Origin: Gonocerus acuteangulatus | Lineage: Eukaryota > Arthropoda > Insecta > Hemiptera > Coreidae | DNA length: 64,000 bases | Assembly: GCA_946811695.1 (NCBI GenBank) | Contig: OX328123.1 | Coordinates: 125,860,318 to 125,924,317 of the forward strand | Direction: 5' to 3' | Part shown: piece after piece, positions 1 through 11,690 of the stretch | Position numbering within the stretch: position 1 is the first letter of the stretch | Layout of the letters: the number at the start of each line of letters is the position of its first letter | The notes under the pieces: generated by a model | What the model was told of the DNA's origin: nothing | The model's database searches: none | The model's input: only the letters and a program-made list of their open reading frames with translations | Translations under genes and position numbers: made by a program

Positions 1-2640
1 TTCCCACTTTCTCCTTTCCAGGCTGCTACATCTCGAAGCCGTCGGAGTTAAATTGACAACAAACAGCAACAGAACAGTGAACATTATCTCAGCTTACCTT
101 AGACCTCGACGGAGAGTAATACAAAACGACTTCGAACAGATCTTTACAGGAGAACCTACCTTACTGTTAGGGGACTTAAATAGCAAACATACTGATTGGA
201 ACTGCCGGACACAGAACTGTAATGGTACTAGACTTCAGACTGTAACGGAAAATCTTGGAATACACATTGCATCCCCAGACGAACCAACTTACCATCCCAC
301 TCGAGAAGGACATTTACCTGACATACTTGACATAGCTCTAATTCACAAACTTGACATTCCTATCTACCTCAAAACAATTATAGACTTAGACTCAGATCAC
401 CTCCCTGTGATTTGCACATTGGGAACAGAAAGACATTACGTAGAACCACTCCCTCGGCTAATAACTGGGAAGGTAAATTGGGAATTGTTCTCTCAAGAAA
501 TGTGTACATTCTCAATTCCAGCTACGTACAATAATAAGGAGGGCATAAATTCAACAATAGATTCATTCACTCAACACATATACACATCCATACAGAAAGT
601 AACACTCACACAATTCACAGACAAACGGACAGGACTAACAAACAGCACTCCAACACACATATTACAAATGATACAGGAAAAAAACACTCTACGACACCGA
701 TGGCAGAGGACGAAAGACCCCGTTCTAAAAACTTTAGTGAATAGACTATCTAGACAAATTAGGTGGGAACTAGATGAAACCCGATATGAAAATTATAGGA
801 AATTTGCAGAAAGTCTTACTCCTGGTGATGCAAATCTGTGGAAAGAAACAAAAAGACTGACAGGACAGAAAACTGACTTATTCTCACTCACTGACCAGAC
901 AGGGACAGCTAACACAGATGAAGAGAAGTGCCAACTCCTGGCTAGACATTTTCACAGAAAATTCACAAATGACACTAAAACGAACAGAGACATAGACGTA
1001 ACCGTAAATACCTACCTACAAACACCAATTACGACAGTTGAAAAAAACATAGACTTCATTACTCCTTACGAAGTAAATACGATCATCGGGAAACTGCCAA
1101 ATAGGAAATCTCCAGGAGATGATCTGATATCCAACACTGTCCTCAAACATCTTCCACAGAAGAGTATCGCACTCATGACAAGCGTATTTAATGCATGTTT
1201 GAGGACGGGTTACTTCCCAAAAATGTGGAAAAATGCTATTGTGGAGGTGTTTCACAAGCCTGGAAAACCAAAGGAAGATCCCGATAGCTATCGGCCAATT
1301 AGCCTTCTAAATACAATGGCTAAAGTTTTTGAAAAATGTATTGAAAAGAGACTCCGCCGGCACGTAGAGGAAAACAACATCATTCCCAAACATCAATTTG
1401 GATTCAAACCTCACCACTCAGCTGTCCACCAAATACAGAGAGTAGCTGAATCAATACTGAAGGGATTTGAAGACAAAAAGTATTCGACAGCTGTTTTCTT
1501 AGATGTCAAGTCAGCATTCGATACAGTGTGGCACAAGGGTCTTCTGTATAAACTCAAAAAAACTTGGCCACCCTGCTACCTTGCGAACATCATTTCTTCG
1601 TTCCTTGACGAAAGAACATTACAAGTACGAGTGAAAAACAGTGACAGCCGAAAAGTAAGCGTCTCTGCTGGTGTACCACATGGAGCAGTACTGAGCCCTT
1701 TACTATTTAGCTTGTATTGTCACGACATCCCCGAGCCTCAAACTGCCACGGTCGCTCTGTTTGCAGATGACACGTTAGTCATGAGTCAAGGAGATGACGT
1801 TCCAGGAACCATCGCAGACCTTCAATCATCACTGGACAGCATTACTTCGTGGTTCGAAAGGTGGAGACTCCGTCTCAATCCATCGAAGACTGAAGCAAAG
1901 ATATTCGCACCGAGGCACTTCGATGACAGGACTTCTCCTTGCTTGCGGATTGGACAGACCCGAGTTCCTTGGACTCCAAGGGACCAAAGTGTGCGCTACC
2001 TTGGCGTACACTTCGACACTAGACTGACCTGGAGACTTCACATTAACTTAAAACTACAATTGGCTCACACACGACTAAGACTACTATACCCACTTTTAAA
2101 CAAGAAAACACCACTCAGACACAAATGCGCAGTTCTACTATACAAAACTCTATTACTTCCATTACTAACTTACGCATGCCCAGTTTGGTACAGTACCAGT
2201 AACACAAACAGACGAAGACTTCAGACATTTCAAAATAAAATTCTTCGAATTATTTTAAATGCACCTCCTTTCATACGAAACACACAAATCCACAGAGAGC
2301 TCGGTGTTGCCCACTCCGCAGAGCACATTGAAAAACTCACCCAAAGGCACTACGGCTAAAGCCAAGATGTTATCAAGATTTCTTTCATTTACAATAATTT
2401 GTTATTTTCTAATTCATGTTCTGTTTACCTCATGTTCCGTTTACCTATCATGTTCTGTTTACCTTTTGTTCATGTTCTATTTTTATTTTGTCAGTTTATT
2501 CCAATTTTTTATTTTATTTTATTTTTTTTTTATTTTTGTTAGTATTTATTTTGTTAATGTATATATTTTTTTTCTCCCTTCACCATTTGTAAATAATACT
2601 ATATGTATTGGTTCAAATAAATATTGATTGATTGATTGAA
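1..2640 (+). mobile_element. Jockey-clade non-LTR retrotransposon, 5' end cut by the window
   Basis: The element consists of an ORF2 open from the window edge, a T-rich 3' UTR of about 280 bases, an AATAAA-like motif near 2616, and a terminal short tandem repeat of TTGA units at about 2623-2640. Jockey-type LINEs lack an RNase H domain, and none is present here. The element ends where a foldback transposon begins at 2641. Confidence 0.85.
2..2359 (+). CDS. LINE ORF2: endonuclease and reverse transcriptase (partial, open to the left edge)
   Basis: This encodes the replication protein of a Jockey-like retrotransposon, which nicks target DNA and reverse-transcribes the element RNA. The frame is open back to base 2, so the true start lies outside the window. 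The N-terminal apurinic endonuclease-like domain shows LLLGDLNSKHTDWNC and SDHLPVIC. The reverse transcriptase shows KSPGDD, SYRPISLLNTMAKVFEK, AVFLDVKSAFDTVW, GVPHGAVLSPLLF and the catalytic FADD (codons near 1759-1770). The C-terminal tail is of the Jockey type and there is no RNase H. The block usually written GVPQGS reads GVPHGA, which may weaken activity. More than 780 codons without a stop suggest a young copy. ORF1 is not in the window. Confidence 0.9.
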   Translation, partial: SHFLLSRLLHLEAVGVKLTTNSNRTVNIISAYLRPRRRVIQNDFEQIFTGEPTLLLGDLNSKHTDWNCRTQNCNGTRLQTVTENLGIHIASPDEPTYHPTREGHLPDILDIALIHKLDIPIYLKTIIDLDSDHLPVICTLGTERHYVEPLPRLITGKVNWELFSQEMCTFSIPATYNNKEGINSTIDSFTQHIYTSIQKVTLTQFTDKRTGLTNSTPTHILQMIQEKNTLRHRWQRTKDPVLKTLVNRLSRQIRWELDETRYENYRKFAESLTPGDANLWKETKRLTGQKTDLFSLTDQTGTANTDEEKCQLLARHFHRKFTNDTKTNRDIDVTVNTYLQTPITTVEKNIDFITPYEVNTIIGKLPNRKSPGDDLISNTVLKHLPQKSIALMTSVFNACLRTGYFPKMWKNAIVEVFHKPGKPKEDPDSYRPISLLNTMAKVFEKCIEKRLRRHVEENNIIPKHQFGFKPHHSAVHQIQRVAESILKGFEDKKYSTAVFLDVKSAFDTVWHKGLLYKLKKTWPPCYLANIISSFLDERTLQVRVKNSDSRKVSVSAGVPHGAVLSPLLFSLYCHDIPEPQTATVALFADDTLVMSQGDDVPGTIADLQSSLDSITSWFERWRLRLNPSKTEAKIFAPRHFDDRTSPCLRIGQTRVPWTPRDQSVRYLGVHFDTRLTWRLHINLKLQLAHTRLRLLYPLLNKKTPLRHKCAVLLYKTLLLPLLTYACPVWYSTSNTNRRRLQTFQNKILRIILNAPPFIRNTQIHRELGVAHSAEHIEKLTQRHYG

Positions 2641-3576
2641 GGAGAGCGTCCTCAGCACCGATTTTCTTCAAAGTTTGCACTATAACGTTTTTTGATGCTC
2701 TACACACGAATCCGTTAAAAAAAAAAAAAAGTTGCTCTCAACTAGGAAAGAAGTTATAAAGCACAAAAGTTCACTGTTATGAAGGTTACAAACGATCGCA
2801 TAAACAACGTACTTGTAAACTCGCGCATGCGCAATAGTCCTTAATGAAGAAGTGTAATTGAAATTAACTATCAATTATTAAAATTTACCAACACTTATTT
2901 ATTCAGGAACATTTTTTTAAATAATGAAACATTCTTCAAATTTCTTGTTTCGCTCCTGAAAAGTATTATATAACAGAAACCCCTTAATAATTAGCTAATG
3001 CCTTTATGATTTGTTCCTTCTAAGCTTCTCTAATTCCCTCTAAGCTGTAATTAGCTTGTTATTGTTATCGTTGTTACAGTTTTTTGTAGAAAGTGTTCAA
3101 TAAAAGTGAAGTGATAATGCGCATAAATGCTTTTTTCGGTGCGATTGCAGACTTATATCCACCGAACATCGCGTCTGAAGATGTCCAGGAGGATTAGAAG
3201 AATGCCTTGGACGACTTTTGGGCATAGAATTCTTTTAATTTCTGCGAGTTGGATTGACTAGGGGTTTTGATATCTTCTTGAGCGAGCGGAAACGCATAGC
3301 ACGTATGCCCAAAAGCGACAGTTTACGACCAAGTCAGCTACCACAGGTGAGCCTAAATTTCAATTACACTTCCTCATTAAGGACTATTGCGCATGCGCGT
3401 GTTTACATATAAGCTGTTTACCCCGTCTATTATAACCTCCAAAACAGTGAACTTTAGTGCTTAATAACTTCTTTCCTAGTTGAGAGCAACTTTTTTTTCC
3501 AACGGATTCGTGTTTAGTGCATCAAAATACGTTATAGTGCAAACTTTGAAGAAAATCGGTGCTGAGGACGCTCTCC
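2641..3576. mobile_element. Foldback DNA transposon, copy A
   Basis: Two inverted arms of about 230 bp face each other. The left arm (2641-2875) starts ggagagcgtcctcagcaccg and the right arm (about 3360-3576) ends with its complement. Both arms contain the complementary blocks around gcgcatgcgc, the 'ttcactgtt' stretch and the 'aacgaatccgtt'-like stretch. The central 480 bases have no ORF. A second copy of the family lies at 52657-53209 and shares both the arms and the core segment near 3245-3310. It is non-autonomous and I cannot name its superfamily. Confidence 0.8.
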
Positions 3577-3586
3577 CTCAGTATTA

Positions 3587-3587
<1 letters not shown>

Positions 3588-3668
<81 letters not shown>
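3588..3668. repeat. (TA)n microsatellite
   Basis: An almost pure TA dinucleotide tract. It lies between the foldback element and a repeat whose start resembles the TA-flanked repeats at 7355 and 29582. Confidence 0.95.
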
Positions 3669-4465
3669 TTGTCTGTTCGCTCTCTAGGTCCCAGACGAAT
3701 GGTCTGATTTTGATGAAATTTGGTAATAAAATCTTTCGTCTAATTTGAAATTTCAAGTTTGTTAACCAGCAGAATCCGTCCACCGGAACATGGTTTTTGG
3801 AGCGAAATTCGCGCGAAAAAAAATCGTACTTACTCCATATGCTTGCAAATACTCGTTTTGTAGGTTTATTGGCCTAGGAAAACGAATGGAACCATTTTTA
3901 AGGTGATAGCTTTAACCGTTTTCGAGAAAATTGGAAACATAGTTGTAGAAAAACGTTTTTGGTTAGGGTACTTAGAATAGTGGGATTCAGTTGAAACATT
4001 TTCTGCATGTTTTAAATTCATATAAACAAAGATTTTTAATTTTGGTTACGTTTGGAGTTACAGAAGGATTAGGATAAAATATTTTATTAATAGACATGAA
4101 ACGTTTTGTGAATTTCGTATATTTTCCTTAATATCTCGAAAACGGTTAGGAAATCGTGATAAGGAAAGGTAACCACTCGAAAGCTTACTTAATGATCTAC
4201 AAAAAAGGTTCTGAAGAAAGTTTTGATTAGGGGAAGTCAATCGGAGAAATAAGTGCTTAAAACTTTGAAGTAATTGATTTCGTTTATTGGAACGGTTCTT
4301 TTTATCTGTTTTTATTTCTTGTTATTTTTTAATTGCTTGTAGTAGGAGAATGTATTTGAAAATAAAATAGCATACGTAAAATAAGAAAAAAAAATGTATT
4401 GTTAGAAATATAGTTTTCTAAGAGAAAGATTCGAAGACGCCTTAAACTACCTTCATGATGTTGGT

Positions 4466-4466
<1 letters not shown>
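3669..4466. repeat. Probable interspersed repeat next to the TA tract
   Basis: It opens with a 'gtctgattttgatgaaatttgg' type motif. Related accgattttga motifs recur at 6830-8300 and 29690-30580, always next to TA tracts. No coding potential was seen. Boundaries are uncertain. Confidence 0.4.

Positions 4467-4534
<68 letters not shown>
4467..4534. repeat. Poly(T) tract
   Basis: An uninterrupted run of T of nearly 70 bases. It could be the retrotransposed A-tail of a minus-strand insertion, but no source element is recognised. Confidence 0.9.
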
Positions 4535-4538
<4 letters not shown>

Positions 4539-4784
4539 GCCTTTATTTATAGAATTAGTACTATAGTAGAAAAACACAAGAAAATATGAATATGATGTTT
4601 TTAAAGGCATTGAACTCTCAAATAAGTATCTCTAGAAGTGGATTGTGGGGCTGACCAACCCATTCAGGTAAGGCCATAAACAGAAGGGCGAACCAAAATA
4701 ATAACTGTTTTTATTTTAATCTTTCTAAATGAGACTAGGGATAAGAACGAAACCGTGCAAAGATGACGCAGTTCCTGCGAGTCG

Positions 4785-4990
4785 GACTTTTTTTCTAAAG
4801 AAAAGCCGCCACCCCATAGTGGGAATCGAACCCACAACCTTTGGAACAGGGTGTTAAGTGCTCATTATATTTATTATTTTTGTGTGTGTGTGTGTTTAAC
4901 TGGGTCAACAATTTGGCTATTAACGCCGGGCTATCTACAGGTTGCTGCCCTTTTATAATGCCAACGGCACGTGGTCGGGCACCCATCCAG
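4785..4990 (-). mobile_element. SINE fragments: SINE-2 head (4785-4870) and SINE-3 body (4890-4990)
   Basis: The first part matches the tRNA-like head of the family seen complete at 33810-34018, including a B-box-like gggttcgattcccac on the minus strand. The second part, also minus, carries the core 'aaaagggcagcaacctgtag' and the accacgtgccgttggcat segment shared with 56775-56865. A TG microsatellite lies between them at 4880-4893. Confidence 0.6.
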
Positions 4991-6429
4991 GTACATTTAT
5001 TAATTATTATTACTTAATTTATCTTTGTAGTTTTACTTATCTGGTTCATTTTGCCATGATGAAAACTTGAATAACAAGCCAAAATATTGGTGAATAAATA
5101 AATATTTTTTTAAGTGAACCCGGACTATCTCTATCCTTTTAATCTTGCCTGTTGATGATCTCTTCTGAGTAATTGATTATGGGCTTACCCTATCACACTA
5201 TTTTCCCTGTACTTGACCTCTCTTCTCACCATTCATGTCTTTCCTACCCTGTCCCAAATTGCCCCTCCCAACCCTTCCTCCATAATGGTATCAATAGTGT
5301 ATCTCTTCACAAATTACTGAATCTGCGGTGGCTAATTTGCATGGTATTTATGAAGTCTTTATAATTGTAACATTAGAGAGGCTTATCCCTGATCAATTGT
5401 TGTGTTCTAAACTTCCTAAGTGCAGGTTCTCATTAAAAGTGTTTCTATAGTAATGCTGCTAGTTATCATTCACGTTCTCTGCCGTTCAATTATTCATTTA
5501 ATAGTATTTTGATTTTATTTATGGTGTTTTCTTTATGGTGTTTCATAATATGCAATATTTTTTAACTCCTCGTATTGCTTATCTGAAAGCTATTGAAATA
5601 GGTTTTTCTTTGTTTTATGAACTTTGGTAAGATGAAATGCCAATGAAAAGATGTGATAAAACCATTTCTTCTCGAGGAAAAACAATGACTAATACCAGTA
5701 TTAAATTATCATGAATGGGCGTTGACTTTGACAGAGTATTTTTGGGGCTTTATTTAAGCACCAACATTTCATGGTATAAAAATGAATTAACATTAGTATT
5801 GGCATGAATCTAATTCATCTTAGACATCAGGCATCAATTTATTTGTGTCATTTGTGACCAGCATTAAAGACGAAAAAATGTTTTGAGGGTGATCGTTGGT
5901 AGGTAGCTTCAGAAATTTCAGAACAGATCGTAACAAGTTAGTGGCGCACAAAAAAGATCATCAGCATTCTTCTGTAAAGTATATGCCATATCAGTCCCTC
6001 TTGTTTTTTGTTTTTTTTACTAAAAAACAAAGATTGCACAATTTCGAGACCTAAGAGGATTACAACATTGTTTGCAAACAAAGGTGATGCATTTTTGAGA
6101 AGGCCTTTTGCCTTGGCAGTGGCAGAGGAGAGGGAAGGTGTCCCAGTAAACGCCAGTACTAGGCAGGCAAGATTCTTTCAGCTGATATTTTTTACCAGAA
6201 AGGTATATTGATCATTGATTTTCTGCTTAATTTTCTCACTATCAATGGTGCTTACTACTGTTAACTGTTGAATGGTATGAGGGAGGCACGTCACGGCAAA
6301 ATAATAGACTAAGTGATTCAAGACATCATCTGCCTCCAATACAATGCTAGGTCTTGTAATGCAGCTCCTACATTCTCCTAAGTACTTGAAAGTCAATGGA
6401 AACCTATCAACCTTTTATCGACTACTTTA
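4991..6429. other. Unassigned sequence
   Basis: AT-rich sequence without a convincing ORF, tRNA, or terminal inverted repeat. Short ORFs at 5173-5364 and 6008-6211 show no recognisable domain. Confidence 0.5.
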
Positions 6430-7353
6430 AAAAAGTCCGTCACGCAGGAGCTGCATAACTAAGCACTTTCCTCAGAATTTGGGTAGTGTAGACTGCTTTC
6501 CAGAACAATTTGCTTAAAATATCCTACATAAATAAAATAAAAAGTCCGTCACGCAGGAGCTGCATAACTAAGCACTTTCCTCAGAATTTTTTTAGTGTAG
6601 ACTACATTACTGAATAATTTGCTGTAAATAACCTATATAAATAAAATAAAAACGTGAATAGTTCTGCTCATTTACATTTCCGTCTTTTGATCTGACGCAG
6701 GAACAGGATATAGTCCCCATAGTGGGAGATAGCGCTCCTTGTAGCGCCTTTGCGAACCTACGTCTGGCTGGCTAATTGTAATGAAACAGACTTTAAAGTA
6801 AACCCTCCTTTCCAATAGACCGATTTACTTCATTTTTACAACACTTCTTTCTCATGAGATACCCACGACGCATACCGCATTTCGTTACAATACAGCAGAA
6901 ATTACGACCGTTATGAGTATATTAGTACTTTAGATCCGGAGTAAACCCCCCCTCCAAATAACACGATTTAGTTTATTTTTACAACCCATTTTTCTCTGTT
7001 GATTACCACCACGAATACCAAGTTTCGTTGAAATGTAACAAAAATTACGGCTGGCAGTGGCAAATTGGTATTGTGGGTCCGGAGTAAACCCCCCCTTCTA
7101 ATGAACCGATTTAGTTTATTTTTACAACGGAATTCTCTCTTTAGATCAAAATAACGAATACCGAGTTTCGTTGAAATATAACAAAAACTACGGCTGGTAT
7201 GGTCAAATTAGTGTTTTGGGTCCGGGGTAAACCCCCCCTCCCGGTGGACCGATTTTGGTGGTTAACGAACTCGTTCAATCGTTTGCTATTTGAACGCTAT
7301 ATACCACGTTTCATGAAGAAAAAACAAAAACTCTGGCCGCTATCGTGTTAACA

Positions 7354-7395
<42 letters not shown>

Positions 7396-7413
7396 TATAT
7401 ATATATATATTTA

Positions 7414-7467
<54 letters not shown>

Positions 7468-7600
7468 TATATATAAATTTTAATGGGGTCATTTTCGGTG
7501 TCTACTAGGTAGGATCGATAAAGATTCGAAGAAATTTTTCAAAAATTCCGTCATGAGTCCAACCTCAATAGCTACTTTCCTTCGGAGGAAAGTGCTAAAA
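6430..7600 (+). repeat. TA-containing composite repeat, copy A
   Basis: It begins with two direct copies, offset by 109 bp, of a block starting aaagtccgtcacgcaggagc. Then come three or four diverged internal units of about 110-130 bp, each containing tccggagtaaaccc, a fatty 'accgatttagtt' segment and a 'aagtttcgttgaaat' segment. A (TA)n tract follows at 7356-7475, and it ends in ctttccttcggaggaaag, a near-perfect palindrome. An 'aagcactttcctcagaa' near the start is an approximate inverted match to the end. Probably a non-autonomous DNA transposon. Confidence 0.65.
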
Positions 7601-8400
7601 AACATGAATAGTTCTCTTTTAAATTTGTAATGAGTAACTGATCAATTATTAATTTGCTTCCAGAGTTATGTTTACACATGGTACCTATTACACTACGTAA
7701 TAAATACAAAAAACCTCACATTATCGTATTTTGATCTAACGCAGGAACAGGATACAGTCACTCTAGTGGTAGAAAGCGCTCCTTGCGGCGGCTTTGTGAA
7801 CCTACGTCTGGCGGGCTTTTCTATTGAAATATATTACAAATTAAACCCCCGCTTTCCGATTGACCGATTCAGCTCATTTTTACAACACTTCTTTCTCATG
7901 AGTTACCCACGACGTATACCGCGTTTCGTTACAATACAGCAGAAATTACGACCGGTATGAGTATATTAGGAACTTGGGTCCGGAGTAACCCCCCCCCCCT
8001 TCTAATGAACCGATTTAGTTTATTTTTACAACACATATTTACCTGTAGATTACCACTACGAATATCAAGTTTCGTCGAAATATACCAAAAATCACGGCTG
8101 GTAGTGGCGAATTGGTATTGTGGGTCCGGAGTAAACCCCCCCTCCTAATGAACCGATTTAGTTCATTTTTATATGTCACTTTTCTCTCTATATTACGACT
8201 ACGAATACCAAGTTTCGTTGAAATATAACAAATATTACGGCTGACATAGTCAAATTAGTGTTTTGGGTTCGGGGTAAACCCCCCCTTCCGGTGGACCGAT
8301 TTTGATGGTTAACGAACTCGTTCAATCGTTTGCTAATTGAATGCTATATACTAAGTTTCGTGACGAAAAAACAAAAACTCTGGCCGCTATCGTGTTAACA

Positions 8401-8465
<65 letters not shown>

Positions 8466-8589
8466 TTTAACGGGGGTCATTTTCGGTGTCTACTAGGTAG
8501 GATCGATAAAGATTTGAAGAAATTTTTCAAAAATTCCGTCATGAGTCCAACCTCAATAGCTACTTTCCTTCGGAGGAAAGTGCTAAAAA
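7601..8589 (+). repeat. TA-containing composite repeat, copy B (tandem to copy A)
   Basis: It repeats the order of copy A: acgcaggaacaggata, the tccggagtaaaccc units, a (TA)n tract at 8404-8461, the 'gtctactaggtaggatcgat' segment and the terminal hairpin ending cggaggaaagtgctaaaaa. It has about 110 extra bases near 7625-7725. It directly abuts copy A, so the two form a tandem pair. Confidence 0.7.
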
Positions 8590-8766
8590 GTGATATGCTT
8601 CATTCTACAATGCTTCAATAAAAAAAAAAAAAATCTATCTCTCCGGGAAAAATATATTTCTAAAATAGTAAACTATTAGGAAAAATTAATTATAATTGCC
8701 TTTTTCAGAATATATCATTGGCCATGGAGATTAATCAGTGAGGAGAAAGACAGCGTTTGTTCATAA

Positions 8767-9225
8767 TCTATTATATAAAAATGAATCGCTAAATGTGTTG
8801 GTAAGCGCAAATGTAGAGAACAACTGAACCGATTTCGCTAATTATTTTTTTATATTATTCCTTGAACTACGAGGATGGTTCTTACGGAGAAAAAAAAAAT
8901 TGCCTGAAAAAGTTTAAAAACATCACTTTTCGGGTCTTTTTCACTTCCGTAACACAAATTCATCTATTATATAAAAATGAATCGCTAAATGTGTTGGTGA
9001 GCGCAAATCTCGAGAACAACTGATCCGATTTCGCTAATTCTTTTTTTATATTATTCCTTGAAGTACGAGGATGGTTCTTACGGAGAGAAAAATTTAAAAA
9101 ATTGCCTTAAAAAGTCTAAAAACAACACTTTTCGGGTATTTTTCACTTCCTTGACGCAAATTCATTTTTAAATAAAAACATATGTTCTCAATTATAATAT
9201 TTTTAACAGTTAACGTATTTGTGTA
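8767..9225 (+). mobile_element. Two partial Helitron 5' ends in tandem
   Basis: Copies of the Helitron start tctattatataaaaatga begin at 8767 and 8963. Each is followed by ctgaaccgatttcgctaatt and a 'cgaggatggttctta' segment, then breaks off before the next 5' end. They look like repeated 5' terminal fragments stacked in the same orientation. Confidence 0.7.
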
Positions 9226-10417
9226 TCTATTATATAAAAATGAATAGCTAAATGTGTTGGTAAGCGCAAATATCGAGAACAACTGAACCGATTTCGCTAA
9301 TTCTTTTTTCATAATATTCCTTGAACTACGAGGATGGTTCTTAGGGAGAGAAAAAATTGCCTGAAAAGTCTAAAAACAACCCTTTTTGGGTCTGTTTCAC
9401 TTCCTTAACGCAAATTCATTTTTAAATAAAAACATATGTTCTCAATTATAATATTTTTAACAGTTAACGTATTTGGTTATTTGTGTATAAGCAAAAAAAT
9501 TTAAATAAATAAGAACACGTTATCACTAAGTGACAATAGAATCACAATCCACTTTTCTATATTCCCACACAAAAGATTCGTAATACTACTTAAAGGTCAA
9601 TTTGAACTTTAATACCATACCATAAAGTGTTAGTGGAGGGGTTATGGGAAGGCAAAAAAAATTGAGTGACATTAGTATCGTATAAATATTAATTTCAATA
9701 TTTATACGATGGTATCATTACTCAAAAACAAATTGACAATGGTAAAATGTAAATTGTCTGTGGTAAAATGTCAGTTGAAATATAAACATCTCTTTGCTGT
9801 GCATCTATAATATTATTAAATCTAAAAGCCACAAATGTCTATAGAATTACTAAATTTTTGTGTGTTTGTGACTTACTAAATATGCCTCCTATAAGGCGGC
9901 GGACAAATTTAGGCAGAAGAAAATGCAACGCATCCAATTAATTATCAATCTAATCGTACTGCCCAGGAACGTGAAGATCGCAATGAACGTGAAAGAATTT
10001 GGTTAAGACAGACCCGCGAAGCGCGACATTCGACTAATAATGGTGCAAGTTTGAATCGAGCTGCTGAGAATTCATTGCCTGCAGCTGTGTTGCTATTGGA
10101 CCTATGAACTCAGTTCGACTATATTAAAAATTAAACTTAATTTAGAATAAGTAAAAATAAGATTAAATATAATAAGAAATCTGATATTGTAATTTTGATT
10201 GTGATTTTTTAGTGATTATTAAAAGAATTTTAAGTGTTATATAATTTTTATTTTTTGATATAATGTAATTGTCGACTTATTAAGTTTTTTTTTCTTTGTT
10301 TTTTTATCTTACTAGCTGTCCGGGTGTCTCAAATAGCAGAATAAGTATTATCAAAAAAAAAAAAAAAAAATTAAAGAATCGACTGTAAGGCGTTACGAAG
10401 TTCGCCGGGTCAGCTCG
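9226..10417 (+). mobile_element. Helitron A, nearly complete, non-autonomous
   Basis: The 5' end is tctattatataaaaatga. The 3' part carries ctagctgtccgggtg, which pairs with gccgggtcagct to form the subterminal hairpin, and ends gggtcagctcg (CTCG instead of CTAG). It holds a broken piece of a Helitron protein at 9882-10107. A 13-bp palindrome around 9676-9710 flanks 'aatattaatttcaatatt'. Its 3' end touches the 5' end of Helitron B with no host sequence between. Confidence 0.75.
9882..10107 (+). pseudogene. Helitron protein N-terminal fragment, frameshifted
   Basis: Translation starts MPPIRRRTNLGRR, then shifts frame and continues TAQEREDRNERERI and TREARHSTNNGAS before a stop. This Arg/Glu-rich N-terminus resembles the start of insect Helitron Rep/helicase proteins. 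No Rep or helicase domain follows. The same fragment recurs at 11489-11690. Confidence 0.65.
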
Positions 10418-10635
10418 TCTATTATATAAAAATGAATCGCTAAATGTGTTGCTAAGCGCAAATCTCGAGAAAAACTGAACCGATTTCGCTAATTCTTTTT
10501 TTATAATATTCCTTGAAGTGAAAAATTGCCTGAAAAAGACTAAAAACAAAACTTTTCGGGTCCTTTTCACTTCCTTAACGCAAATTAATTTTTAAATAAA
10601 AACATATGTTCTCAATTATAATATTGTTAACAGTT

Positions 10636-10995
10636 AAAAAAAAAATCAGTCCCGTAACAAACAGGCCATGAGGGCCCTGAGGGGCAGATACTATAGAGGT
10701 ATCTGATTCATGACCATACGGCACACTAGGGAGATAGTGTGGTCTGTACTATGCTCCGGCCGCCTGATTTTCCCCTTGGCCGCATCGACTGCTAGAGTCA
10801 TTAGCACCCAAGGTACCCATTATTAAATTAATTAAAGGCTGGGTCGGCCTAGGGACGGCCAGGGAGGCCGAATTCAACCCATGAACGAAGACACTAGAAG
10901 AAAAAATCTTTAGTGCTCGCTCGGGATTTGAACTCAGGGCCTCCAACATATTAGTCCAGTGCTCTACCACTGAGCTAACCTCCCCCCCCCCCCCC
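10636..10995 (-). mobile_element. SINE-1 (tRNA-derived), full length
   Basis: On the minus strand it reads from a tRNA-like head with A-box-like gttagctcagtggtagagca and B-box-like gagttcaaatcccg, through a body containing 'aaggggaaaatcaggcggcc', to an A/T tail. A perfect target duplication gttaacagtta flanks it (10624-10635 and about 10996-11007), so the boundaries are firm. Confidence 0.9.
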
Positions 10996-11488
10996 GTTAA
11001 CAGTTAACGTATTAGGTTATTTGTGTATAAGCAAAAAAAAAAAAAAAAATTAAAATAAATAAATAAATAAACAGACAATAGAATTACATGTTAATAATAC
11101 AATTTAAATTAATTTATATTTGCGTTATCGAAGTAAAAAAGACCCCACTTTTCTATAGTCCCATACAAAAGATTCCTAATTATACTTAAAGGTCAATTTG
11201 AACTTTAATACCATACCATAAAGTTTAAGTTTAAATATTAATTAATGTCAATATTTATACAATGGTAACATTACTCAAAAACAAATTGTCTATGGTAAAA
11301 TTTAAATTGTCTGTGGTAAAATGACACTTGAAATGTAAACATCTCTTTGCTGTGCATCTATAATATTACTAAATCTAAAAGCCACAAATTTCTATAAAAT
11401 TACTAAAGTGTTGTGTGTTTGTGACTTACTAAATAATAAATATATGCCTAATGCCTAAATAATTAATTATGCCTAAATATAATTAAAT

Positions 11489-11690
11489 ACGCCTCCTATA
11501 AGGCGGCGGACAAATTTAGGCAGAAGAACTTGAAATGCAACGCATCAAATTAATTACCAATCTAATCGTAGTGCCCAGGAACGTGAAGATCGCAATGAAC
11601 GTGAAAGAATTGGGTTAGGACAGACCCGTGAAGCGCGACATTCGACTAATAATCGTGTAAGTTTGAATCAAGCTGCTGTCAATTGATTGA
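11489..11690 (+). pseudogene. Second copy of the Helitron protein N-terminal fragment
   Basis: The same coding block as at 9882-10107, starting with ACG in place of ATG. It has frameshifts and one early stop, and reads AQEREDRNERERIGLGQ. Non-functional. Confidence 0.6.

Noticed and set aside
3480..3783. Overlapping ORFs full of alternating Tyr and Ile
   Set aside because: Translation of a TA microsatellite.
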